64,000 bases of DNA from Mixta gaviniae (GTDB lineage: Bacteria; Pseudomonadota; Gammaproteobacteria; Enterobacterales; Enterobacteriaceae): assembly GCF_002953195.1 (NCBI RefSeq), contig NZ_CP026377.1, positions 2,666,001-2,730,000 on the forward strand. Direction: 5' to 3'. Both the position numbers and the translations under genes were made by a program. A model generated the notes under the pieces. The model was not told where the DNA came from. It ran no database searches and saw only the letters and a program-made list of their open reading frames with translations. This document shows, one piece after another, positions 28,274-36,680 of this stretch (positions are counted from its first letter, which is position 1; each line of letters starts with the position of its first letter).

Positions 28274-29731
28274 ATGACGCGTTACCAGCATCTGGCCAGC
28301 TTACTCGCCGAGCGTATTGAGCGCGGCCTTTATCGCAGCGGTGAGCGTCTGCCTTCGGTGCGCACGCTCAGTCAGGAGCATGGCGTCAGCATCAGTACCG
28401 TCCAGCAAGCCTATTACCTGCTGGAGGAGAAACGGCTGATCACGCCGCAGCCGCGATCCGGCTACTTTGTGGCGCCCAGCAAAGCGGCGCCGCCCTTGCC
28501 CGCACTGACGCGCCCGGCGCAGCGGCCGGTTGAGATCACGCAGTGGGATGCGGTACTGGATCTGCTGAGCGGGCGTATGGAAGTGGAAGAGATGCTGCAG
28601 CTGGGCAACGGTACGCCCGATATCCACCAGCCAACGCTCAAACCGCTGTGGAAGATTATCGCCAGGCTGGCGCAAAAGCAGGATGCGCGCCTGCTGGATT
28701 ATGACACGCTGTATGGCGTCAGGGCGCTGCGCGAGGAGGTGGCGCGGCTGGCTATCGACAGCGGCTGCCAGCTCAGCGCGGACGATATCGTGATCACCAC
28801 CGGCTGCCATGAGGCGCTGTCGATAGCGGTGCGCGCCGTTTGTCAGCCCGGCGATATCATCGCTGTCGAATCGCCGACCTTTCACGGCACGATGCAGACG
28901 CTGCGTGGCTTTGGCCTGCGCGCCATCGAAATCCCCACCGACGCCGTAACCGGTATCAGTCTGGAAGCCCTTGAGCTGGCATTTGAGCAGTGGCCGGTAA
29001 AGGCCGTGGTGGTCGTGCCCAACTGCAATAATCCGCTCGGATTTATTATGCCGGAGGCGCGCAAGCGCGCGCTGATGACGCTGGCGCAGCACTTCGATGC
29101 GGCGATTATCGAAGATGATGTCTATGGCGAACTCGCCTGGGAATATCCACGCCCGATCACCCTTAAATCGCTGGATACCGATGGCCGGGTGCTGCTTTGC
29201 AGCTCGTTTTCCAAAACCATGGCGCCGGGGCTGCGCGTTGGCTGGATGGCGCCCGGCCGTTACCGCGATCGCGCGCTGCATATGAAATATATCGTCACCG
29301 GCTCGAGCGCCCCCCAGACGCAAATGGCGGTGGCGGCGTTTATTCGACAGGGCCACTATCTGCCGCATCTGCGCCGGATGCGCCATCGTTATCAACGCAA
29401 CTACGAGACGCTAAGCTGCTGGGTGCGTCGCTATTTCCCCTGCGGGATTTGCGTGTCGCGGCCACAGGGCGGTTTTTTAATGTGGATTGAGCTGCCGGAA
29501 GCCTTTGACGCGGTGCTGCTGAACAGGACGCTGCGCGAGTCGAAAATCCAGATTGCCGTCGGCTCGCTGTTTTCCGCCTCCGGCAAATACCGCAACTGCC
29601 TGCGCCTGAACTTCGGCCTGACGCTGGATGCGAAGATCGAGCAGGCGATTGTCACGCTGGCACAGGCGGTAGAGCGCGCCATGCACGCCTGCAGTGATGA
29701 CGGCATCAGCCATAAAACCATAAAGCCATAA
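28274..29731 (+). CDS. yjiR: MocR/GntR-type regulator with aminotransferase domain, YjiR-like
   Basis: 485 residues. N-terminal GntR winged helix (about 1-70: SGERLPSVRTLSQEHGVSISTVQQAYYLLEEKRLI in outline), a linker, then a fold type I aminotransferase-like domain with VVPNCNNPLG, IIEDDVYGEL and the PLP lysine in CSSFSKTMAPGLRVGW. Members sense PLP or amino compounds and control a neighbouring gene, here most likely yjiS across the 171-bp divergent region. GGAGG precedes the ATG. The stop codon lies inside an 8-bp tandem repeat. Confidence 0.9.
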   Translation: MTRYQHLASLLAERIERGLYRSGERLPSVRTLSQEHGVSISTVQQAYYLLEEKRLITPQPRSGYFVAPSKAAPPLPALTRPAQRPVEITQWDAVLDLLSGRMEVEEMLQLGNGTPDIHQPTLKPLWKIIARLAQKQDARLLDYDTLYGVRALREEVARLAIDSGCQLSADDIVITTGCHEALSIAVRAVCQPGDIIAVESPTFHGTMQTLRGFGLRAIEIPTDAVTGISLEALELAFEQWPVKAVVVVPNCNNPLGFIMPEARKRALMTLAQHFDAAIIEDDVYGELAWEYPRPITLKSLDTDGRVLLCSSFSKTMAPGLRVGWMAPGRYRDRALHMKYIVTGSSAPQTQMAVAAFIRQGHYLPHLRRMRHRYQRNYETLSCWVRRYFPCGICVSRPQGGFLMWIELPEAFDAVLLNRTLRESKIQIAVGSLFSASGKYRNCLRLNFGLTLDAKIEQAIVTLAQAVERAMHACSDDGISHKTIKP

Positions 29732-29750
29732 AGCCATAAAGCCATAAGCC
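29711..29750. repeat. 8-bp tandem repeat spanning the yjiR stop
   Basis: Five units of CATAAAGC or one-base variants (CATAAAAC, then three exact, then CATAAGCC). The stop TAA at 29729-29731 falls in the third unit. Confidence 0.85.
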
Positions 29751-29764
29751 GTGAAACCGTAAAA

Positions 29765-29795
29765 CAGATGAACGGGCCTGCAGCCCGTTCATCTG
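29765..29795. terminator. Strong hairpin after yjiR
   Basis: Perfect 13-bp inverted repeat CAGATGAACGGGC/GCCCGTTCATCTG with a 5-nt loop, in the convergent space between yjiR and the HrpK-like gene. No T run follows on either strand, so termination is not certain. Confidence 0.5.
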
Positions 29796-29897
29796 CAGAT
29801 GCGCGCGCTCCGTAAGTGAATGCAAACCAGCAAGCTGAACGACCCACTGGCCTGCAGATGCACACTCTCTTCTGAGGCGGCGCTTTTCCCCTTCTCT

Positions 29898-31493
29898 TTA
29901 GCCCTGCGCCCAGACGCGCTGGCCGTTCACCTGCTGATTGCCGGATTGAGCGGTCTGCGCGGCATTCAGCGCCTGGCCGGCGCCCTGTTGCACGCCCTCC
30001 TTCACGCCCTCTTTCACGCCCTGCTTCAGCCCCTCTTTCAGCCCGGCAGTCAGCGCGGCACGTCCCGCCGTGGCCGCCAGGCCCGCTGCGCCAACGCCCG
30101 GGATCAGCACCGATAGCCCGGTGGCAACATAGCTGAGAATATCCAATAGCTTAAAGATGCCGCCGCCACGCGTTTTCTTCGCATCGGGCTGCGTCTCCTG
30201 ACCACTGGCCATCTCCTCCTGGGCGGCAACTTCATCCTGGGTGGTGGGCGCGTTGGCCAGCTGCGGCGTCGCGGCGACCTGATTAGAGCCTTTACGAATA
30301 AAGGCATCCAGATCGCCCTTGCCGATCTTGTGGTCGTTGGCTTTGTTGAAGAAGTTGCCGCCCGCGCCATGCTTGCCGTTGTCCAGCATCGAAAACAGCA
30401 TGGAGTTCGGCTGGCTTAACAGGTTGGCCGCGTCGCGCACCTCCTGGCTGTTATGGGGATCGTTGGCGATCTTCACCAGTTTATCCGGCTTAATGCCGCC
30501 GCCCTTGAAGAAGATATCCTGATTATTTTTGAGGGTCTCCACCGCTTTGCTCTCCTGCGGCGAGAGTTTGACATTATAGGCGGCCAGGTCGCACAGCCGG
30601 TCGCGCGAGACGCTCGCATTGGGATCATCCTTGCCGGTAAATTGCTGCCATTCCGTCGGGTGGTCGGTGAAATACTTCGCCGCCGCCGCCACCTGCGGCG
30701 GGCATTTCCCCATATCCTGCGAGCCGTCGGCGATTTTCTGCAGCGTCTCCATATTGACCTTTTTCGGCAGGCTCTCGGAGTAGAGATAGAGTTCGCGCAT
30801 GGCGTCGTTGCCGCTCATCTCGCGGGCGGGGGAACCCGGTTTGGCATCGGAAGGCACATATTCGTGGGTATAGGTTTCTGCTTTGGCGTCGGCATATTGA
30901 CGGATAGCCGGGTTCTCCTGCCATTTGCGAATATCCTTCGCGCTGATCTTACCGTCGCTTTTGCCATTGTTGGCCGGATCGATCGCCTCAAACATCGCGG
31001 GGTTGTTCAGCAGCGTATCCAGCGCCTTTTTGGCGTCGCCTGGGGTTTGCGGATCGTCGCGCAGCTTCATCAGCCCTTCGCGATCCTGCGGCTTTTTCAG
31101 CAGATCTTCATGGCGGCCCAGGGTGGTAATCGCCTGTTCGAACGACATCTGGTCGCCCTGCGCACCGTTGCCCCCTTCTGCCGCGCCGCTCTGCGGCCAT
31201 TGCGTCACGCCGGCGGACGAACCGCCAAGGCTGGAAAGCAGCTCGCCGAACAGCGAGGCGATCAGCTGGCTCAGCAACGGCGTCTCAGCAACATTTTGCG
31301 GCGGCAGGCCCGCGCCCTGCAGCGGCGTCGGCAGCTGGCCCACCACATTCTGCATCTGCGGCGCAATGAAAGAGAGCGTGCCGGACGCCACGCCCTTTGT
31401 GCCTCCCTGCGGCGGCGCGGCGGCGCCCTGGCCGGGCGTATCGGCATCGCGCGGCGCGGTAAAACTGGATGGTGAAAAGCCTGAAAGACGCAT
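29898..31493 (-). CDS. HrpK/HrpF/NolX-like type III translocator-family protein
   Basis: 531 residues. The pattern resembles the HrpF/NolX/PopF/HrpK family, whose members are secreted by type III systems and help effectors cross the host membrane. Layout: Pro/Gly-rich, signal-peptide-free N-terminus (1-115); three diverged repeats (about 117-191, 230-306, 311-400), two with EF-hand-like acidic loops (DPANNGKSDGKIS, NKANDHKIGKGDLD); a disordered acidic linker; one hydrophobic segment (about 448-484, glycine/alanine-rich); and a C-terminal run of four-residue KEGV/KQGV repeats (485-506). AGGGAGA lies 6 bases before the ATG. A hrp-box-like promoter is upstream, yet no type III genes are in the window. 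Family call by memory, moderately sure. Confidence 0.7.
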   Translation of the reverse strand: MRLSGFSPSSFTAPRDADTPGQGAAAPPQGGTKGVASGTLSFIAPQMQNVVGQLPTPLQGAGLPPQNVAETPLLSQLIASLFGELLSSLGGSSAGVTQWPQSGAAEGGNGAQGDQMSFEQAITTLGRHEDLLKKPQDREGLMKLRDDPQTPGDAKKALDTLLNNPAMFEAIDPANNGKSDGKISAKDIRKWQENPAIRQYADAKAETYTHEYVPSDAKPGSPAREMSGNDAMRELYLYSESLPKKVNMETLQKIADGSQDMGKCPPQVAAAAKYFTDHPTEWQQFTGKDDPNASVSRDRLCDLAAYNVKLSPQESKAVETLKNNQDIFFKGGGIKPDKLVKIANDPHNSQEVRDAANLLSQPNSMLFSMLDNGKHGAGGNFFNKANDHKIGKGDLDAFIRKGSNQVAATPQLANAPTTQDEVAAQEEMASGQETQPDAKKTRGGGIFKLLDILSYVATGLSVLIPGVGAAGLAATAGRAALTAGLKEGLKQGVKEGVKEGVQQGAGQALNAAQTAQSGNQQVNGQRVWAQG

Positions 31494-31528
31494 CGTTTCT
31501 CCCTACTCTTGCTTTAACGTGTAGCCTT

Positions 31529-31556
31529 TATGTGGCGCGTTATCGGCGAGAGTTCC
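31529..31556 (-). promoter_or_regulatory. Candidate hrp box (HrpL promoter)
   Basis: The minus strand reads GGAACT-N15-CCACATA. The consensus is GGAACC-N15/16-CCACNNA, so 5/6 in the -35 part, a full match in the -10 part and correct spacing. It ends 35 bases upstream of the HrpK-like start codon, a normal distance. Confidence 0.55.
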
Positions 31557-31580
31557 TTCTGCGGCGGGAGGCGTTCGGTT

Positions 31581-32060
31581 TTAGCCAGCTTCAGACATCT
31601 TCTTAATCGGCAACGTTACCAGCGGTTTGATCTCTTTCAGCACGAACATGCTCTGCATCTCCTTGATGCCGGGAAGACGGCGCACCACCGACATGGCGAA
31701 ATCGGCGTAGGAATCCAGGTCAGAGGCGACCACCTGCAGCAGGAAATCCGCATCGCCGCCGATGCTGTAACAGGCGACCACATCTTCCAGCGCCGTCACC
31801 TCCTCTTCAAACTTCTTCGCTTCCGCTTCGCTGTGGCTGTCGATCGCCACGCGCACAAACACCATGACCCCCAGGCCGATTTTCTTACGGTTCAGCACCG
31901 CACGGTACCCCTGGATCACCTCGTCCTCTTCCAGCTTGCGCACCTTGCGCCAGCACGGCGAGGCGGACATGCCGATCTTCTCTGCCAGCACCTGATTGGT
32001 CACGCGGGCGTCATCCTGAAGCAGCTTGAGGATTTTCATCTCTGTCGGGGTAAGCGCCAT
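31581..32060 (-). CDS. Lrp/AsnC-family regulator
   Basis: 159 residues from the ATG at 32060 (MALTPTEMKILKLLQDD); upstream in-frame codons lack a ribosome site. N-terminal helix-turn-helix (RVTNQVLAEKIGMSASPCWRKVRKLEEDEVIQGY) and a C-terminal RAM amino-acid-binding domain. It is divergent from the 32223-38300 cluster with 162 bp between, so it probably controls that cluster in response to an amino acid or related compound. Confidence 0.92.
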   Translation of the reverse strand: MALTPTEMKILKLLQDDARVTNQVLAEKIGMSASPCWRKVRKLEEDEVIQGYRAVLNRKKIGLGVMVFVRVAIDSHSEAEAKKFEEEVTALEDVVACYSIGGDADFLLQVVASDLDSYADFAMSVVRRLPGIKEMQSMFVLKEIKPLVTLPIKKMSEAG

Positions 32061-32222
32061 AAAAGTAAATTCCTTTCTTTTTAACCGCGATAGAGGGTGA
32101 TTTTTTCCTGTCGCGCCGCAAGAAGCAAGCAATATAGGTAACAATTTCCCGCCAGGCTACGGCATAATACATTCGCAACTTTAATGATTAATTGAAGTGA
32201 AAGCCGAAAGGAACCGACTTCT

Positions 32223-32579
32223 ATGTTGATGCATATCGTCCTGTTTACGTTCAAAACCCCATGGAGCTGGGCTTCTATCGAAGCAATCGATGCGGAACGT
32301 TCGACGCGCGCGCACCCTAATTACATTGATGAAATTAAAGGATGGACCTGCGGGCGTAACATTACCCGCCGCGATATCGCCGCCGACTTCGTGGTGATCG
32401 GCCTGTTTGAGGGCCGCACGGCGCTGGAAAACTATATCGTGCACCCTAATCATCAGGATGGCGTGGCGAAATGGAAAGCGATCGCCGACTGGCACGTGGT
32501 GGATATCGAACTCTCCAGCGACTTTACGCAAAACGCCGGGCTCCTCTCCGTCTTTAACCAGCTGGCGGAAGCCAGCTGA
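32223..32579 (+). CDS. Dabb (stress-responsive A/B barrel) protein
   Basis: 118 residues beginning MHIVLFTFK, the usual Dabb start, with NITRRDIAADFVVIGLFE and the HPNHQDGVAKW segment typical of the family. Small dimeric ferredoxin-like fold. Most bacterial members have no assigned role, though some plant members act as cyclases. First gene of the putative biosynthetic cluster, 17 bp before the next gene. Role in the pathway unknown. Confidence 0.8.
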   Translation: MLMHIVLFTFKTPWSWASIEAIDAERSTRAHPNYIDEIKGWTCGRNITRRDIAADFVVIGLFEGRTALENYIVHPNHQDGVAKWKAIADWHVVDIELSSDFTQNAGLLSVFNQLAEAS

Positions 32580-32595
32580 CAACCGGGAAATCACT

Positions 32596-33018
32596 ATGAA
32601 ATTTGACGCCAGCCAGCATCGCTGCACGATTGTTATCGATAAAGATCTGCCTGCCGGCCTCGCCATAAATGCCGCAAGCGTCATCGGCATCAGCTTTGGC
32701 CGCACCGTTGAGAACCTGGTCGGCCCCGATATGCAGAGCGTAGATAACATTAACTATCCGGGCGTGATCTACGCACCGCTTCCGGTGTTGCTGGCGCCGG
32801 GCGAGATGATCCACGCGCTGCAGGAGACGGCGCAGAGCGATGAAGAGATCTATGTGATGCCCTTCAGCGCGCTGGCCCAGTCCTGTAAAACTTACGACGA
32901 ATATGGCGAACGCATCTCTTCGGTAGAGAGCAGCCGTATCGAACTGGTCGCCGTCGGGCTTATCGGCCCTAAAAAGAAAATTACTAAAATGACGGGTAAT
33001 TTGCCGCTCTATAAATAA
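32596..33018 (+). CDS. DUF2000 family protein
   Basis: 140 residues with the DUF2000 pattern: CTIVIDKDLPAGLAINAASVIGISFGR, LAQSCKTYDEYGERI and the C-terminal IGPKKKITKMTGNLPL. The fold is related to peptidyl-tRNA hydrolase 2, but the biochemical role is unknown. It is 16 bases after the Dabb gene with a ribosome site CGGGAAA, so clearly in the same operon. Confidence 0.82.
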   Translation: MKFDASQHRCTIVIDKDLPAGLAINAASVIGISFGRTVENLVGPDMQSVDNINYPGVIYAPLPVLLAPGEMIHALQETAQSDEEIYVMPFSALAQSCKTYDEYGERISSVESSRIELVAVGLIGPKKKITKMTGNLPLYK

Positions 33019-33044
33019 CTGTTCATCCCATACTGAACGCCATC

Positions 33045-33076
33045 AAATAAGCAGTTTTATAACAGGCTGCTTATTT
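33045..33076 (+). terminator. Hairpin between DUF2000 and adenylating-enzyme genes
   Basis: AAATAAGCAG/CTGCTTATTT, a perfect 10-bp stem with a 12-nt loop in a 110-bp gap. The tail is TTATTTAAG-like rather than a T run, so it may attenuate rather than stop transcription. Confidence 0.4.
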
Positions 33077-33128
33077 AAGCGTGCGCCGAAGCCGTTAACT
33101 TTTTATTTCTTTATTTAAGGAAAGGAAC

Positions 33129-34538
33129 ATGTACGCTATTTTTAAAGATGAGCTATATGAAAAGGCGAAAGAGGTTTACCGGCAACATTTACGCTTCGAG
33201 GCCGGCGAAACCGATAAAACCGCGCTGGCGGCGCATCAAAATAAACAGCTGCGCGAGGTGATAAAATATGTCACCACCCACTCGCCATTTTATCGCGAGC
33301 ATTTAAAAGGTTTAACGGCGACGGATATTGAAACCCTGACGACCGGGCATATTCATACGCTGCCTTTTACCACTAAAGAGGATCTGCGCAGCCACGGCGC
33401 CGCCTTAGCCGCCGCGCCGTTGCATAAAAGCTGGATCTATTATGAGACGACCGGCACCACCGGCAAACCCACGCCCTGCCCGCGCAACGAGATCGATTCA
33501 ATCCATAACAATACGCCGCTGATTATTCACTACCGTCAAATTTTCGAACAGCACGGCACCGATCATATTGTCGGCGTAATGGGGCCCAGTGAACTGCACT
33601 CCACCGGCGACACCTTCGAAGATGTGTTTCGTAGCCTGGGCTATGGCGTGGTGAAGATGTGGCCACGCTCGCCGGTAGTCGGCATTAAGCGGGTAATGGC
33701 GCTGATTGACGAGCTGAAGCTTACCGCGCTGGTCTGCACGCCGGCGGTAGCAATCTCCGTCGCGCGCGCCTTGCAAAGCGCCGGCCGCAATCCGGCCGAG
33801 ACCAGCGTCAGGCTGATCCTGACCGTCGGCGAGCTGACCACGCCCGCTCTGCTGCGCAACATCAGCGAAGCATGGGATGCGCAGGTCTACAGCTGTATGT
33901 ACGCCTCGCAGGAGTCCTCAATCCTCGCCGCCTGCGCCAGTGATGGCCATCTTTATACGCTGCCGTTGAATAACTACTACGAAATTATCGATCCGGTCAG
34001 CGGTAAAAACTTCGCGGCAGACCAGGGGCAGACCACCGGCGAGTTGGTGATTACCCACCTCTATCAGGGCCAGAAGCCGCTGATTCGTTACCGCACCGGC
34101 GATATGGTGCGCGCCTGCGCCATGCCGGACGGTAGCCAGAAAATTACGCCGATTGGGCGCGTGCGCGACGTGCTGATGCTGAACGGCGCCGCCTGTTGCG
34201 CATGGGATTTAGAAGCGGCGCTGCTGGAGCGTCTCAACGGCTGCCTGGATTATGCGATTCAGATCGATAAGGCGCAGGGGCGCGATGTGCTGAATATTAC
34301 CGTTGAGATGTTTGATAAGACGCAGGAGGTCGGCACGCGTCTGCAGGCGGCGAAGCTGCATATGGAAACGGTGCTGAGCGGCGTGACGGTCAACCTGACG
34401 GCGGGCGAAACGGCGGCGGTCACCGGCACCTCGGCGATGGTGAGCTGGAAGGCGGCGCGCCTGCACGATCTGCGTCCGGCGGCCGACAACAGCGATCGCG
34501 AAGCGGCGCTGGCGCTGATCAACCGGGGATTCCAGTAA
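33129..34538 (+). CDS. PaaK-like adenylate-forming enzyme
   Basis: 469 residues of the phenylacetate-CoA ligase-like branch of adenylate-forming enzymes. The phosphate loop is YYETTGTTGKPT (about 104-115), a second core motif is PLIRYRTGDMV, and the hinge is GRVRDVLMLNGAACC, followed by a C-terminal ACT-like lobe. Such enzymes activate a carboxylate with ATP, then pass it to CoA, a carrier or an amine. No carrier protein is nearby, so free CoA or an amine is the likely acceptor. AAGGAAAGGAAC precedes the ATG. It overlaps the next gene by one base (TAATG). Substrate unknown. Confidence 0.85.
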   Translation: MYAIFKDELYEKAKEVYRQHLRFEAGETDKTALAAHQNKQLREVIKYVTTHSPFYREHLKGLTATDIETLTTGHIHTLPFTTKEDLRSHGAALAAAPLHKSWIYYETTGTTGKPTPCPRNEIDSIHNNTPLIIHYRQIFEQHGTDHIVGVMGPSELHSTGDTFEDVFRSLGYGVVKMWPRSPVVGIKRVMALIDELKLTALVCTPAVAISVARALQSAGRNPAETSVRLILTVGELTTPALLRNISEAWDAQVYSCMYASQESSILAACASDGHLYTLPLNNYYEIIDPVSGKNFAADQGQTTGELVITHLYQGQKPLIRYRTGDMVRACAMPDGSQKITPIGRVRDVLMLNGAACCAWDLEAALLERLNGCLDYAIQIDKAQGRDVLNITVEMFDKTQEVGTRLQAAKLHMETVLSGVTVNLTAGETAAVTGTSAMVSWKAARLHDLRPAADNSDREAALALINRGFQ

Positions 34539-35506
34539 TGCGTGAAACCTCTTCTCAGGATCTGAATATGGCGCGTCCGGCGCATCACCGCTGGGTCTGG
34601 CTGAACGGCGAATATGTCCCGGCCAGCGAGGCGGCGCTGCCGATCACTACCCAGGCGTTTAATTACGGCACCGGCGTGTTTGAAGGCATTCGCGGCTACC
34701 GCCAGGCGGACAGCGAACGGGTCGCGGTATTCCGTCTCGACGATCACCTGCTGCGTCTGCGCCAGTCAGCCTCGCTGCTGGCCATTGACGATCTGCCGGA
34801 AGCCGCGGCGCTGGCAGAGATAACCCTGTCGCTGCTGCGGCGCAATGAGGCCGACGGCGACTGCTATATTCGCCCCGTCGCCTACAAGCGCCAGCTGCTG
34901 CCGGGCAGCGGCTTCGGCGTCAAGCTCTCCGGCGTCAGCAGCGGCCTGTCGATCAACTCGCTGAATATGGGCGCTTACGTTAAGCAGGAGGGCATCCGCT
35001 GCACCCTCTCCGGCTGGCGACGCGTGGCGGATAATGCCATACCCGCCCGGGCCAAGATCACCGGCAGTTATGTCAACTCCGCCCTGGCGATGGAGGCGGC
35101 GCAGCGCGGCGGCTATGACGATGCCATTATGCTCAACCATCTGGGCTACGTGGCCGAAGCGACTACCTCGAACGTTTTTATGGTGAAAAAAGGCCGGCTG
35201 ATTACGCCGCCCGTGACGGCGAACATTCTGGAAGGCATCACCCGCGATACGGTTATCACGCTGGCGCAGCACTATCTGGGCTTAACTGTCGAGCAGCGCG
35301 ATATTCTGCCTTCGGAGCTGCTGACCGCCGATGAATGTTTCCTGTCGGGCACCGGCGTGGAAATTACCCCGGTAACACAGCTGGATCACTGTCGGCTGCG
35401 CAGTAGCGGGACGGAAAGCGTGACGATGGCGATCAGGGAATATTATGCACAGGCGGTAAGAGGAAAATTAAACGCCTTTATGCACTGGTTAACGCCTGTC
35501 TGTTAA
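34538..35506 (+). CDS. Class IV aminotransferase (IlvE-like)
   Basis: 322 residues, fold type IV PLP enzyme. WLNGEYVPASEAALPITTQAFNYGTGVFEGIR matches branched-chain aminotransferase N-termini, the PLP lysine is K173 in ARAKITGSYVNSALAMEAA, and the later EATTSNVFMV and LSGTGVEITPV motifs are present. In this cluster it most likely aminates a 2-oxo acid made by the BacA-like enzyme. The start overlaps the previous stop. An alternative ATG at 34568 with AGGA upstream would remove 10 residues. A branched-chain role cannot be excluded. Confidence 0.88.
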   Translation: MRETSSQDLNMARPAHHRWVWLNGEYVPASEAALPITTQAFNYGTGVFEGIRGYRQADSERVAVFRLDDHLLRLRQSASLLAIDDLPEAAALAEITLSLLRRNEADGDCYIRPVAYKRQLLPGSGFGVKLSGVSSGLSINSLNMGAYVKQEGIRCTLSGWRRVADNAIPARAKITGSYVNSALAMEAAQRGGYDDAIMLNHLGYVAEATTSNVFMVKKGRLITPPVTANILEGITRDTVITLAQHYLGLTVEQRDILPSELLTADECFLSGTGVEITPVTQLDHCRLRSSGTESVTMAIREYYAQAVRGKLNAFMHWLTPVC

Positions 35507-35528
35507 ATACAATATCTGGGTGAAAAAA

Positions 35529-36107
35529 ATGAATTATCATTTTATGGATATGGGTTTGGGCTGTGCCGTCAATTTTCCTGTGCATACGTTGGGTCCTGCC
35601 GGAACCAGTAGCGAATACGCCTCGCAATTTTTTCATCACTGGATGAACACGCATTATTCAGCAAGTCAGCATCCTATTTATCTGAATGATTCCTACGAGC
35701 TGGCGCGAAATAATGTTAAGGACGCTCAGGGATTATTAATTGTCGCTAACGCGTATCCGAAAATTAATGATTTTTATATGGATACGCGGCTAAAACTGCT
35801 GGCGACCTTTCTTTACGACACGCCGCTGTATGGCCTGGTGGCTAAAACCGATTTACCGGCGCGGCCGCTGTTTATCGCTTCTCATCCGGCACCCGTGCCG
35901 CTGATTGCCGAGCTGCTGCCGCCAGGCTTGCAGGTGGCGAAAGTGGTGGAGATGGCTTCCACCAGCGCCGCGGCGCAGGCTGTCGCCGAAGGCGAAGTCG
36001 ATATGGCGCTGACCACGGAGATCGCCGCCCGTCTGCACGGGCTGCATTTTATCTCCCGCACCCGTCCTATTCATATGCTCTGGTCGGTTTTCGCCTCCAA
36101 CGTTTAA
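35529..36107 (+). CDS. BacA-like prephenate decarboxylase homologue (prephenate dehydratase fold)
   Basis: 192 residues. Starts like prephenate dehydratases (HTLGPAGTSSEYAS) and has the STSAAAQAVAEGEVDMALT segment. The dehydratase TRF motif with its catalytic threonine is replaced by HMLWSVF, and there is no ACT regulatory domain. This is the pattern I remember for BacA of bacilysin biosynthesis and other non-aromatising prephenate decarboxylases, including the NDFYMDTRLKLL and DTPLYGLV segments. It would turn prephenate into a dihydro-4-hydroxyphenylpyruvate. The ATG at 35529 is preferred over a GTG 9 bases upstream. The first 300 bp are clearly more AT-rich than the neighbours. Fold sure, reaction inferred. 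Confidence 0.75.
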   Translation: MNYHFMDMGLGCAVNFPVHTLGPAGTSSEYASQFFHHWMNTHYSASQHPIYLNDSYELARNNVKDAQGLLIVANAYPKINDFYMDTRLKLLATFLYDTPLYGLVAKTDLPARPLFIASHPAPVPLIAELLPPGLQVAKVVEMASTSAAAQAVAEGEVDMALTTEIAARLHGLHFISRTRPIHMLWSVFASNV

Positions 36108-36125
36108 CCCCCGATAAGGAACCCT

Positions 36126-36671
36126 ATGACCCGTTTAAAAAAACATACCCTCGACAGCGCGCCGGCCGGTAGCCGCCCGCTGCTGCAAAGCTCGATTGAT
36201 GGTTTTGGCTGGATCCCCTGGCAGAGCGCCTATATGGCGGAATCGCCCGCGCTGCTTTCAGCCTATCAGTTTGCCCATGACGCCTTTGGCAGCTGCTCGC
36301 TCAATGAAGAGGAGCGCGCTGTGGTCTGGATCACCACCGGCGTCCTTAATCAGTGTGACTATACGGTGCAGGCGCACAGCTGGATCGCGGAACGCAAAGG
36401 GGTCGATGCCGCGGTGATTGAGGCGCTGGTCAGCCAGCCGGACACCCTGCCGCCCAGGCTGGCCGCGCTTTATCGCTTTACCCGCCAGGTAGTGCTGGCG
36501 CAGGGGCAGATCCCGTCGGAGGCAGTGAGTGCGCTGCTGGCCGCCGGTTACAGCCAGCAAAACATGCTGGATGTGATCCTCGGCGTGGCGCAGAAAACCA
36601 TGTCGACGCTGCTTAATAGCATTGCCCAAACGGACGTCGAGCCGCAGTTTCAGTCTGTCGCGACGCAATAA
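36126..36671 (+). CDS. AhpD/carboxymuconolactone decarboxylase-like protein with one active-site cysteine
   Basis: 181 residues, all-helical AhpD-like fold. The active-site segment reads LNQCDYTVQAHSW: C77 and H84 are kept, but the second cysteine of the usual CxxC is T80. A normal disulfide-based peroxidase cycle is therefore unlikely. AAGGAA precedes the ATG and the gene is 18 bp behind the BacA-like gene. It may have a non-redox role in the pathway. Confidence 0.75.
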   Translation: MTRLKKHTLDSAPAGSRPLLQSSIDGFGWIPWQSAYMAESPALLSAYQFAHDAFGSCSLNEEERAVVWITTGVLNQCDYTVQAHSWIAERKGVDAAVIEALVSQPDTLPPRLAALYRFTRQVVLAQGQIPSEAVSALLAAGYSQQNMLDVILGVAQKTMSTLLNSIAQTDVEPQFQSVATQ

Positions 36672-36680
36672 GGAGCCGCC

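Noticed and set aside
29431..29865. 144-codon minus-strand frame over the end of yjiR
   Set aside because: Shadow of yjiR, with its start in the 8-bp repeat region; repeat-derived leucine/tryptophan stretch.
31540..31566. Sigma-28 -10 sequence (GCCGATAA) inside the hrp-box spacer
   Set aside because: The matching -35 position is GC-rich and unlike TAAAGTTT, so a FliA promoter is not supported here.
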